From Planctomycetales bacterium (lineage in GTDB: Bacteria; Planctomycetota; Planctomycetia; Pirellulales; Lacipirellulaceae), in contig JAGQOW010000025.1 of the NCBI GenBank assembly GCA_020427155.1, forward strand, positions 1 to 46,699: a stretch of 46,699 bases of DNA. The letters are read 5' to 3'. The notes beneath the pieces are model-generated. The model saw only the letters and a list, made by a program, of their open reading frames with translations, had not been told where the DNA came from and searched no databases. Positions 8,924-16,346 of this stretch are shown piece after piece (position 1 is the stretch's first letter; every line of letters begins with the position of its first letter). A program made the position numbers and the translations under genes.

Positions 8924-9294
8924 TTGGCAGCCTTGATTTCTTCTAACGCCTTGCCTAACGCGTCAACGTCTTCCTCGGAAAGCTCTGCTTCGGACAGTAC
9001 GCTGAGTACCAAAGACGGTAAGCAGTTCTCGAACAACACTTCGCGAAGATCCTGCAGTACCGTTCGAGACACTTGCTGCCTGGTGACAGTCGGACGGTAG
9101 ACGTAGGCCCTGCCCCGTTTGTGCCGCCGCAGCACGCCTTTTTTGCTTTCCAACAGGCTTAGCGAAGTCATCACGGTGGTATAGGCCAGCTCGCGTTCGA
9201 GGCCGTCGCAGACTTCTTGCACTGTCCCCTCGCCACGTCGCCAGAGGACATCCATCAGCTCTAACTCATAGCGCGTGAGTCGGTACTCTTTCAC
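8920..9294 (-). CDS. blaI: BlaI/MecI/CopY family transcriptional repressor
   Basis: I choose the GTG at 9294, preceded by the Shine-Dalgarno GGAGAGG about 7 bases away. This gives a 124-residue protein that begins KEYRLTRYELELMDVLW, as is usual for the family; the open frame continues further upstream but does not look like protein there. The winged-helix DNA-binding domain spans about residues 5-75 (TVQEVCDGL...YTTVMTSLSLLESKKGVLRRHKRGRAYVY). A helical dimerisation tail follows. Family members repress target promoters as dimers until cleaved after M56 peptidase activation. It heads the operon with the M56 protease and probably autoregulates. The biosynthetic operon and the divergent YceI operon are likely further targets (inference). 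Confidence 0.9.
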   Translation of the reverse strand: MKEYRLTRYELELMDVLWRRGEGTVQEVCDGLERELAYTTVMTSLSLLESKKGVLRRHKRGRAYVYRPTVTRQQVSRTVLQDLREVLFENCLPSLVLSVLSEAELSEEDVDALGKALEEIKAAK

Positions 9295-9360
9295 AGTGAG
9301 ACCTCTCCAGGGATGGTTAAGGCGGGCGGGGAGTGCCTGGGAAAAACTGCTCTCGACACA

Positions 9361-9378
9361 ACAACGATAAATGTAGTA
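9361..9378 (-). promoter_or_regulatory. Candidate BlaI operator upstream of blaI
   Basis: The minus strand reads TACTACATTTATCGTTGT, 67-84 bases before the blaI start. It carries an ACTACA half-site of the ACTACA/TGTAGT type known for BlaI operators, and with the following bases forms an imperfect inverted repeat (ACTACA-N8-TGTTGT). The same sequence with three changes lies upstream of the polyketide operon. A further ATGTAGT half-site at 9487-9493 lies just upstream of the divergent yceI-like gene. Confidence 0.45.
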
Positions 9379-9509
9379 ATTCAGTGGGCGTGATGTTGCC
9401 CGATTTACCGCCTGCAGGTCAAGGTCAGTTGCAGCAAGCAGAATCTGGGCCTTCAAAAAGTTGATAGCAAGAGACTTCCTGAGCGGATGTAGTTAGGAGA
9501 TGCCCCATA

Positions 9510-10247
9510 ATGATTGCGATTTACTTCCATAGGCAACTTGCCTTGCCAATACTGCTTTTTGGAGTTTCGATCGGTCTGATCGAGACTTGCCCCAGCTTTG
9601 GGGCTGAGCAGAAAGCCTATGCTGCGGGCGAGCTGGAATTGCAGGCTAGCAGCGTATACATCCACGTCGGCAAAACCGGTTTTGGCCACGAGCACGCGGT
9701 CTTGGGCAAGCTCGCCAGCGGTACGGTCCGACTTGGAGTGTCCGAAAACGCCGGAAGTCTCGTTTTCAACATGGCCAGTTTTGTGGCTGACGTGGAACAG
9801 GCACGCAAATTCCTCCGCATGGAACCCGATACCGATCAAGCAACTCGGGCAAAGGTCACCGCCAACATGATTGGCCCGCATGTGCTGGACGTCGCGAAGT
9901 TTCCTACCGCCATGTTCAACATCCAATCCACGCACCAACTGCCGCAACCGAGCAAACGCGGATTGGCGATCTACGAATTCCAAGGCATATTCACGCTGCA
10001 CGGTCAGTCTCGACCGATCAAGTTTCCCGTGGAAGTCGAGCAACGCGGCACGTGGACGCGGCTGATGGGAAACTTCTCGCTCTTGCAAACCGACTATGGC
10101 ATCAAACCGTTTACAACCGCGCTCGGAGCCATCGGAGTTGCCGATCGCCTGACTATTTACGGCGACCTATGGGTGGCGAACACCGCCAATCCTGTCAAAG
10201 CCAATGCCCAGCGCCCCGCTCGTACGAACCAGCCTGCAACTCGCTAA
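9510..10247 (+). CDS. YceI family periplasmic lipid-binding protein
   Basis: This 245-residue protein has an N-terminal hydrophobic stretch ending at SFGA (about residue 31), which suggests export. The YceI lipocalin-like beta barrel follows (VYIHVGKTGFGHEHAVLGKL, later FNMASF, TANMIG and FPTAMFNI). YceI proteins bind polyisoprenoid or other long lipophilic chains. AGGAGA sits 9 bases before the ATG. It is the first gene of the plus arm and is divergent from blaI across about 215 bases. A role in carrying the lipid product or precursor through the periplasm fits the cluster (inference). A basic tail rich in Ala, Pro and Asn ends the protein. Confidence 0.88.
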   Translation: MIAIYFHRQLALPILLFGVSIGLIETCPSFGAEQKAYAAGELELQASSVYIHVGKTGFGHEHAVLGKLASGTVRLGVSENAGSLVFNMASFVADVEQARKFLRMEPDTDQATRAKVTANMIGPHVLDVAKFPTAMFNIQSTHQLPQPSKRGLAIYEFQGIFTLHGQSRPIKFPVEVEQRGTWTRLMGNFSLLQTDYGIKPFTTALGAIGVADRLTIYGDLWVANTANPVKANAQRPARTNQPATR

Positions 10248-10307
10248 TCAGTTAGAGCGGCCGAACGACCGATTGCACTATTTCCGAAACATGAGGTTTT
10301 CTCAGCG

Positions 10308-11156
10308 ATGATTACTTGTCCGACGGTCCGCAAAGACCTGATTCGATATCACTACAATCTGTCCACCGTTTTCTATCGGCTGTTGTGGGGACCACATATT
10401 CATCATGGGCTATGGTCTGGCGACGAGCCGATCGCTCAGGCTCAGATTCAACTTACCCAACGGTTGGCTCAGGAAGCGGGTGTTCAACCAGGGGATCGCA
10501 TCCTGGACGTGGGCTGTGGCATGGGCGGTTCGACGAATCACCTGGCCAGGCAATTCAACTGTCACGCAACCGGAATCACCGTCAGTTCGCTGCAAGCCCA
10601 TTGGGCAACCTGGTCGGCTCGGTTGCGTCGGCTGACAGACCGGGCCAACTTTCTTTGCCAGGATGTGGAGCAAGCAGAATTCGAGCCCAACTCGTTTGAC
10701 GTGGTCTGGAGCATCGAATGCACGGAGCACCTGTTCGACAAACCGACTTTCTTCTCTCGCGCAGCACGCTGGGTGCGACCCGGCGGGCGTATCGCCATCT
10801 GCGCCTGGTTGGCGGGTGACGAATTAAAAAGCGAGACTGATCGGCAGCAGGTGTTCGACGTTTGCGAAGGCTTTTTTTGTCCCTCGCTGGGTTCCGCTGC
10901 GGATTACGTCGATTGGCTGCAGTCGGCTGGCATGGAAATGACCGCGACCTACGACTGGACTGATTCGGTGATGCGTACCTGGGAAATCTGCCGCGACCGC
11001 ATTCGCCGCACCGGCATACGCCATCTGGCTCGACTGATCGACCAGGACACCGTGCTCTTCTTGGATTGCTTCGACACTATTCTCAATGCTTACCGAACCG
11101 GCGCCATGCGTTACGGTTGCTTCGTTGCCGAGAAACCGACAACCTCGCCGGACTGA
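10308..11156 (+). CDS. SAM-dependent methyltransferase (tocopherol/cyclopropane-synthase-like)
   Basis: This 282-residue protein begins with the family's RYHYNLSTVFYRLLWGPHIHHGLW-type segment (residues about 13-36). The SAM motif ILDVGCGMGGSTNHLA follows at 65-80, and FDVVWSIECTEHL near residue 135. Enzymes with this layout methylate tocopherols, quinone precursors or lipid chains. In this cluster it is a second tailoring methyltransferase besides the one in the minus arm. It lies 60 bases downstream of the yceI-like gene and 38 bases before the membrane methyltransferase, consistent with one operon. Confidence 0.88.
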   Translation: MITCPTVRKDLIRYHYNLSTVFYRLLWGPHIHHGLWSGDEPIAQAQIQLTQRLAQEAGVQPGDRILDVGCGMGGSTNHLARQFNCHATGITVSSLQAHWATWSARLRRLTDRANFLCQDVEQAEFEPNSFDVVWSIECTEHLFDKPTFFSRAARWVRPGGRIAICAWLAGDELKSETDRQQVFDVCEGFFCPSLGSAADYVDWLQSAGMEMTATYDWTDSVMRTWEICRDRIRRTGIRHLARLIDQDTVLFLDCFDTILNAYRTGAMRYGCFVAEKPTTSPD

Positions 11157-11194
11157 AGCAGCAAACCGCCCGGCTCGAGAGCGGACAAGTCATC

Positions 11195-11998
11195 ATGGAT
11201 GAAACGACTGAACCAAACTACCAGCTACTAAGACGCATTGGCGGAATTGCCATCGGGTGCGCCACCCAGGCTCTTTTTCTGTTCACCGTGTGGCACTTGT
11301 TTTGGTTTCTCAAGGACGGTTGTCCGGCCAGTTCAATCAGATTTGCGGCGTGGGACCTGTTCTTGGCCGTGCAGTACGTCGTGCCACACAGTGTGCTGTT
11401 GTTGCCGGCCGTCAAGAAACGTCTGCTACCGTACATCACCAGTTACTTTTACGGTTCGTTCTATTGTATGGCGACCTGCGTGGGCTTGCTGACTGCCATT
11501 TTTTTGTGGCGCGGAAGCAGTTCCGTTTTGTGGGATTTGCAGGGATCGGCGAAGCTAGCTGTCCAGGTCGGATTCGGATTAAGCTGGGTCGCGTTGTTCT
11601 ACAGTCTCAGTCTTACCGGGCTGGGTTACCAAACGGGATTGACCGAGTGGGTCGCCTGGTTGCGTCGGCAACCACTAGAGCGCAGGACATTCCGCCCACG
11701 CGGTGCGTACTTGCTCCTGCGACATCCGGTCTATCTGAGTTTCCTGGGGCTGATCTGGTTCACTCCGCGCATGTCCCTCGACCATGCATTGCTCACCGGC
11801 ATCTGGACAACTTACATTCTTGTCGGCAGCGTTTTGAAGGACCAAAGACTTGCCTATTATCTAGGGCAAGAGTATCGAGCGTATGCCCAGCGAGTGGAAG
11901 GTTACCCCCTGGTCGGTGTTGGTCCACTGGCGCGTTGGCCGGAGGAACCCGCTGCTCAAGCTGAGGCCCCGTGTCCAACTTCGCAGCGAGCCGCTTAG
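11195..11998 (+). CDS. MddA/ICMT-like integral membrane methyltransferase
   Basis: The open frame begins at 11066 inside the preceding gene; I choose the ATG at 11195, giving 267 residues (MDETTEPNYQLL...) and no overlap. There are five or six hydrophobic segments. The C-terminal half has RHPVYLSFLGLIWFTP, then YILVGSVLKDQRLAYYLGQ and EYRAYAQRV. This is the SAM-pocket signature of the isoprenylcysteine methyltransferase superfamily and closest in pattern to methanethiol S-methyltransferase (MddA). In Bacillus, an ICMT-like protein (BpsB) methylates type III PKS alkylpyrones. The same role, methylating a membrane-embedded polyketide, is the best inference here. Confidence 0.82.
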   Translation: MDETTEPNYQLLRRIGGIAIGCATQALFLFTVWHLFWFLKDGCPASSIRFAAWDLFLAVQYVVPHSVLLLPAVKKRLLPYITSYFYGSFYCMATCVGLLTAIFLWRGSSSVLWDLQGSAKLAVQVGFGLSWVALFYSLSLTGLGYQTGLTEWVAWLRRQPLERRTFRPRGAYLLLRHPVYLSFLGLIWFTPRMSLDHALLTGIWTTYILVGSVLKDQRLAYYLGQEYRAYAQRVEGYPLVGVGPLARWPEEPAAQAEAPCPTSQRAA

Positions 11999-12035
11999 GG
12001 GCATTCGTCGGCGCATATTCTATCGTACTGCCGCC

Positions 12036-14408
12036 ATGCGTTCACACCAAAACCGATTTCGCCTGCTGCTGATCTACGGATTGCTGATCGCGCCGTGGGT
12101 CGGCTATGGAGCTTGGTACACGCTACAAGGCAACAGCAATTCACCGTTACATTGGGTCTCGGAGGAGCACCCTGCTAGGGCCGCCTACAATCAGTTCTGT
12201 GAACTCTTCGGCCAGCGCGAAGTGGTTGTCATCAGCTGGCAGGGCTGCACGATCGACGATCAACGACTCGATCGCCTTGCCGAGGTGCTGCAAACGGATG
12301 CCCGATTCTGCGACGCTCAAGGGCAACCTTACATCGAAACCGTGGTTTCGGGCCGCCAACAGGTGCGCAGCATGACCGGCCCCTTGCCGCTGCCAGAGCA
12401 GTTGCTCCGCCCCGACGTTCCAATCCGCGTGACACCGCTAAGCCAAACCGATGCTATCAAGCGACTGCAATCGAAGCTGGTCGGATCCGACGGAAAAACC
12501 ACCTGCCTGGTGATCGCGCTGTCGCCGGCAGGGCTCGCAGCGAAAAGTCGTCTCGTACCGTTGATTAAGAGTGCAACCAGCCACTTTTGCGCCGTGCAGC
12601 GCGAAGATCTACACCTGGCAGGACCGGTGATCGACGGGTATGCGGTCGACCAAGCGAGTCAGCAGGCTTTGAATCAACTGGCTGGCCCCTCGGCGCTAGT
12701 CATTTTGCTGCTCTCCTGGTGGGGACTCCGTTCGTTGCGCGCGGCCATGCTTGTGTTCGGCGTCGCCATAGCGGGCCAAGCGCTGACCTTGTCTTTGGTG
12801 CATTACGCCGGTGATCAAATGAATGCACTACTGATCGTCTTGCCGCCGTTGATTCAGGTGCTGGCCGTTGCCGGGGGCATTCACTTGACGAACTACTATT
12901 TCGATGCCTCCGAGACGATGCCCTCCGACGAAGCCTTGCGCCATGCCGTCGGGCGAGCCTGGCTGCCTTGTGTGCTATCGGCTGTGACCACTGCCATTGG
13001 TCTGGTTTCGCTGACCGTGAGTCGATTGGATCCGATCCGTCAGTTTGGTGGTTACGCGGCCGTGGGAGTGCTGGCCACGGCTTGCATGATTCTTACCTTG
13101 ATTCCCGCAGCCTTGGTGTGGTGGCCCCTCGCGCGCAGGCCAGCGACGGCGGCCAGCCGTCGACTGGACCGCCTCTGGAATCGCTTGGCATATATGGCCT
13201 CGAAACACTATCTCGCCACGACGACAGTCAGCTTGCTTCTGCTGGTCGGCTGCGGCGCGTTCCTCACTGAACTGAAAACCTCGGTGCGCATCGAAACCTT
13301 GTTTGCAGCCGACAGTCGCATCCTGGCAGATTATGCCTGGCTGGAGAACCACGTTGGAGAGCTGGCGCCGCTCGAAGTTGTGGTGTCTTTCAATGCCAAT
13401 TGTCCTTTGACGCTTTCAGAGCGATTGGATTTGCTCTGGAAACTACAACAAGCAGCCGACACAGACCAAGACGTCTCAGCCACTCTGTCCGCCGTCAACT
13501 TCATGCCCCACGTTTCGTTCGTAGGGAGTCTGCCTGGCGCCGTGCAGCGGCAATTGCTGGACTCTGTGCTGGCAAGTACTCTCACTGCGCTTCAGGATGC
13601 TAACTATCTGCAATCGAAAGAAGACGTTCAACATTGGCGTCTCACCGTTTCCGCCAGCGCCTTGGCCGACCTCGACTACGGGGTATTGCTGAATCGTCTG
13701 CGGCAGAATCTGGAACTTGTGCTGCAGCAGGCGGCTCCCGAATCAGCCGCAGGGATTGCGCTTCGCATAACCGGCGTGATGCCCCTGGTGCATCACATTC
13801 AGAATCAACTGCTCGACGATCTCTACTTGAGTTTTCTAGGAGCCGTAGGCATCGTGACCGTGGTTATGACCCTCACCGAGGGAGGCATGTTAGCCGGCCT
13901 GGTTGTGATGGTCCCTAATCTGGCTCCGATTCTCATCGTGTTTGGGTTACTCGCCTTCGCGGGGATGACGCTCGATATCGGTTCGGTGATGACGGCCAGC
14001 ATCGCTTTAGGAATTGCCGTGGACGACACGTTGCACTTCACCACGACTTTCCGTCGAGAATTGGCAGCTGGGCTTTCTCGCAGTGCAGCAGTTTTGGCAA
14101 CTTACCGGCATTGCGGACTGGCGATGATTCAAACCTCAGTTTTCTGCGGCCTGGGGATGTCTGTGTTCGGCTTCAGCGACTTCGTGCCGACCCAGCGTTT
14201 CTCGCTGCTGTTGTCCGCGTTGCTTATAGCAGCGCTAGGCGCCGATTTGATCTTGCTACCAGCTCTCCTATGTGGTCCGTGCGGCCGGTTGTTTGAGTCA
14301 GCCGAGGGCACGGCCTCGACGCCAATCCAAACACCAAAGTTCAGGCAAGCGAAGAACTCCCCCGTGGTCCTCAACCCACGAGAGAGTTACAAACGCTGTT
14401 CTCCCTAG
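12036..14408 (+). CDS. MMPL/RND family transporter
   Basis: I choose the ATG at 12036 (790 residues), because the frame from 11883 overlaps the previous gene by 116 bases and its first 51 residues are basic and featureless. The layout is RND-like: one N-terminal membrane helix, a periplasmic loop, and a helix bundle around residues 210-350 containing GGIHLTNYYFDAS. A second half repeats this, with GIAVDDTLHFTTTFRRE near residue 650. Family members export lipids or sterols, or traffic lipids between membranes. As the last gene of the plus arm it is the likely exporter of the methylated product (inference). The C-terminal tail after ALLCGPCGRL is low in conservation signals and runs straight into Rhs remnant DNA, so the native 3' end may have been altered. 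Confidence 0.88.
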   Translation: MRSHQNRFRLLLIYGLLIAPWVGYGAWYTLQGNSNSPLHWVSEEHPARAAYNQFCELFGQREVVVISWQGCTIDDQRLDRLAEVLQTDARFCDAQGQPYIETVVSGRQQVRSMTGPLPLPEQLLRPDVPIRVTPLSQTDAIKRLQSKLVGSDGKTTCLVIALSPAGLAAKSRLVPLIKSATSHFCAVQREDLHLAGPVIDGYAVDQASQQALNQLAGPSALVILLLSWWGLRSLRAAMLVFGVAIAGQALTLSLVHYAGDQMNALLIVLPPLIQVLAVAGGIHLTNYYFDASETMPSDEALRHAVGRAWLPCVLSAVTTAIGLVSLTVSRLDPIRQFGGYAAVGVLATACMILTLIPAALVWWPLARRPATAASRRLDRLWNRLAYMASKHYLATTTVSLLLLVGCGAFLTELKTSVRIETLFAADSRILADYAWLENHVGELAPLEVVVSFNANCPLTLSERLDLLWKLQQAADTDQDVSATLSAVNFMPHVSFVGSLPGAVQRQLLDSVLASTLTALQDANYLQSKEDVQHWRLTVSASALADLDYGVLLNRLRQNLELVLQQAAPESAAGIALRITGVMPLVHHIQNQLLDDLYLSFLGAVGIVTVVMTLTEGGMLAGLVVMVPNLAPILIVFGLLAFAGMTLDIGSVMTASIALGIAVDDTLHFTTTFRRELAAGLSRSAAVLATYRHCGLAMIQTSVFCGLGMSVFGFSDFVPTQRFSLLLSALLIAALGADLILLPALLCGPCGRLFESAEGTASTPIQTPKFRQAKNSPVVLNPRESYKRCSP

Positions 14409-14705
14409 CTCAATCATAACTTCCGCATCGTAAGCACCAGCGGCAAAGCAGCAGGTCGCGGCATCATCCGCGACGACGATGCGCATCTCTATCTTCACGA
14501 CGCCAACTACAACGTCACCGGGCTACTCGACCCGAACGGCGATGTCGTCGAGCGCAACCATTATAGCCCTTACGGCGAAGAGACTTTTCTCGATCCAAAT
14601 TTCGCGACCAGCGGCTTAACAAGCGACGTTGGCAACGAGTAACTGTATACTGGGAGAAGGCTCGACCCCGAGACCGGGTTGCAGCTGAATCGGAATCGGT
14701 CCTGA
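14409..14705 (+). pseudogene. RHS/YD-repeat core domain remnant with an internal stop
   Basis: Directly after the transporter stop the plus strand reads through an RHS core: LYLHDANYNVTGLLDPNGDV, then VVERNHYSPYGE, a spacer, GNE, a TAA stop at 14640-14642, and in the same frame LYTGRRLDPETGLQLNRNR. That last segment is the hallmark of RHS repeat-associated core proteins. One base change, TAT or TAC to TAA, would explain the stop. The usual YY-D-P and the variable toxin-like tip are missing. It is a decayed fragment of a much larger gene. Confidence 0.8.
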
Positions 14706-14716
14706 AGGAAATGGAA

Positions 14717-14893
14717 GGAAATGGGGACAGGCCGAGATTCTTGACTTGGAAGCCATCCGCCAAAGCTGCTGAAAAGGCCCCCCCTACGGCAGCACCGCGT
14801 GGAAGAAGAAAACAGCAAGCAAATTGAATCTACAAGCCACCCTGCGACGGCCCGGCCGGCCAAAGAGCCATAATTGGACCTGTCCCCGTTTTC
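14717..14893 (+). mobile_element. Internally deleted RAYT (REP-associated tyrosine transposase) element
   Basis: The left end ATGGGGACAGGCC (14721-14733) and the right end GGACCTGTCCCC are inverted copies of one REP-like sequence. Between them, 14773-14868 encodes KGPPYGSTAWKKKTASKL, then QATLRRPGRPKS. This matches the conserved C-terminus of planctomycete RAYT transposases (pattern RGxPYGS..W...TA.KLGLESTLRPRGRP). The N-terminal and catalytic parts are absent, so the unit is a MITE-like remnant. Confidence 0.65.
14872..14893 (-). repeat. REP-like repeat, left copy flanking the LRR gene
   Basis: This 22-base sequence (minus strand core CGGGGACAGGTCCAATT) matches the inverted copy at 16165-16186 at 19 of 22 positions. 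It forms the right end of the RAYT remnant and lies just before the LRR lipoprotein gene. Confidence 0.7.
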
Positions 14894-14978
14894 TGTCTTT
14901 TGTCCGATATCTGTCGATATTTGGCTATCACAGTCTGATAATTTTCTTTGTAGCCTCATCGTCATAGCTGTTCGCCTC

Positions 14979-16055
14979 ATGGAAACCGATATGCGTTCAA
15001 TTGGCCTATCAATGTTCTTATTGACTCTACTGGTGGCCCCATTATTTCAGTCTGGGTGCAATTCACAATTGCAGTTGCGCGCTGTTCCACTCAGTATTAA
15101 GGAGATAATTGCCGAGTTTGAAGATGGTGGTGCGCAAGTCCGAGTGTCGAATCAGGGTCGGGTATTGGATATATTCATGATCATCGAGACTTCCACAATT
15201 ACTCCACAGGATCTCAGAAAACTGAATGGTCTTCAGCAACAAATTAGACTGTCAATCGGCGGGAAAGGGTCGGTCGCTGAGTATTTAGTAGCCTTGAACG
15301 GGGTTAACATTACATCCCTGACTCTTGAGAACACTTCAACAGCCGATGATGATCTACTGCATATCCGTGGGCTATCCAACCTTGAGGACTTGAGTCTTAG
15401 GAATACAAATATTTCCGAAAAAGGGATAGAACACCTTATCAACCTCAAAGCTCTCAAATCACTTGATTTGACCGGCTGCAGTCTAGATGGTGCTACTCTC
15501 GTAGCGCTAAAGCAGCTTCCCAACCTCTCAGAGCTGCTGGTGTCGGAAACAGAGCTGTCGAAAGAGGCGTGGGACAACATCGTCACATTGAGCAATCTGA
15601 AGTATCTTGTTGCGGCGGAGTGTGATTTGTCAGAGCTGGATATTGAGGGACTAATTCACTCGAATAAACTTCAGAGCCTTAGGATTTCGAAGAGTAAAGT
15701 CAATCAAACCCTGATTGGAAGGTTAGTGGAACTTGAGGCTCTCGAAATCTTAGATATTTCTTATTGCTCTATAGAACAGAAGAAGATAGCAGAACTGCGA
15801 AGGGCTCCTGCTCTTGCTACCTTGGACTTGTCAGGCACTCTGAAATCAGTTCCTGCCCTTGAGGCGATTGCCAGCGTGAAGACATTGGGTACTCTCAGCA
15901 TCTGTGACACACAGCTAACGGATCATGCATTGCAAGTGCTTGGCAAGATGAACCACTTGATTTCACTTGATGTCTCCGGAACTACGATTTCTGAGGCCAA
16001 TCTGCTCAAACTTCGCGAGCAATTGAGTAACACAGAAGTAATGCATTTCTACTGA
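14979..16055 (+). CDS. Leucine-rich repeat lipoprotein
   Basis: The frame is open from 14874, but that part reads through the RAYT terminal repeat, so I choose the ATG at 14979 (358 residues); the ATG at 14991 is equally possible. A lipoprotein signal is visible (LLTLLVAPLFQSGC, with lipobox cysteine about 20 residues in). About nine leucine-rich repeats of the ribonuclease-inhibitor-like L..L.L..T.I/L type fill the rest (for example NLEDLSLRNTNISEKGIEHL and LKSLDLTGCSLDG). It is probably a membrane-anchored protein-binding scaffold. The gene is more A+T-rich than its neighbours and is bracketed by transposase remnants, which suggests acquisition by transfer. Partner unknown. Confidence 0.8.
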   Translation: METDMRSIGLSMFLLTLLVAPLFQSGCNSQLQLRAVPLSIKEIIAEFEDGGAQVRVSNQGRVLDIFMIIETSTITPQDLRKLNGLQQQIRLSIGGKGSVAEYLVALNGVNITSLTLENTSTADDDLLHIRGLSNLEDLSLRNTNISEKGIEHLINLKALKSLDLTGCSLDGATLVALKQLPNLSELLVSETELSKEAWDNIVTLSNLKYLVAAECDLSELDIEGLIHSNKLQSLRISKSKVNQTLIGRLVELEALEILDISYCSIEQKKIAELRRAPALATLDLSGTLKSVPALEAIASVKTLGTLSICDTQLTDHALQVLGKMNHLISLDVSGTTISEANLLKLREQLSNTEVMHFY

Positions 16056-16164
16056 CGTTTGCCCCTTACCCCGGAAGTCGAGTTGCGAGAATTAGAGTAG
16101 TTAATTACTAGCTACCAACTTTTGCTGTTCAGAATCATCTTTGCGACGTATGCAGAGTTGAGAG

Positions 16165-16186
16165 GAAACGGGGGAAAGGTCCAATT
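16165..16186 (+). repeat. REP-like repeat, right copy flanking the LRR gene
   Basis: This 22-base sequence (core CGGGGGAAAGGTCCAATT) is the inverted partner of 14872-14893, with 19 of 22 positions matching. It is the upstream end of the second RAYT fragment. Confidence 0.7.
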
Positions 16187-16223
16187 CTTTGACACCAGAG
16201 CTTCCTCCGGCTAAATTGCCGGC

Positions 16224-16346
16224 ATGCCCAGAACCGCACGCGTCGCCCCGGGAGGAATGGTCAATCATGTCATCAATCGTGGCGTGGGTAGGCAGATCTT
16301 ACCACCCTTTGGCCGTGTGTCCTCTATTGGACGCGAATCTCGCTAG
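16224..16346 (+). pseudogene. RAYT transposase, 5' fragment
   Basis: A 40-codon frame begins MPRTARVAPGGMVNHVINRG and continues VGRQI before diverging. This is the conserved N-terminus of planctomycete REP-associated tyrosine transposases (pattern MPR.AR..PGG.V.HV.NRGVGR). The similarity ends near 16300, and the frame stops at 16346, inside the 3' end of the opposing diadenylate cyclase gene. Only the 5' end of the element remains. Confidence 0.7.

Noticed and set aside
9295..9456. 54-residue N-terminal extension of BlaI
   Set aside because: A GTG with a strong Shine-Dalgarno sequence at 9294 matches the usual BlaI start, and the extension overlaps the candidate operator.
11066..11194. Upstream start for the membrane methyltransferase
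   Set aside because: It would overlap the previous gene by about 90 bases and adds an arginine-rich, non-membrane stretch unlike the family.
14515..14980. Minus-strand frames in the Rhs/RAYT remnant region
   Set aside because: They run antisense to recognisable RHS and RAYT fragments and show no features of their own.
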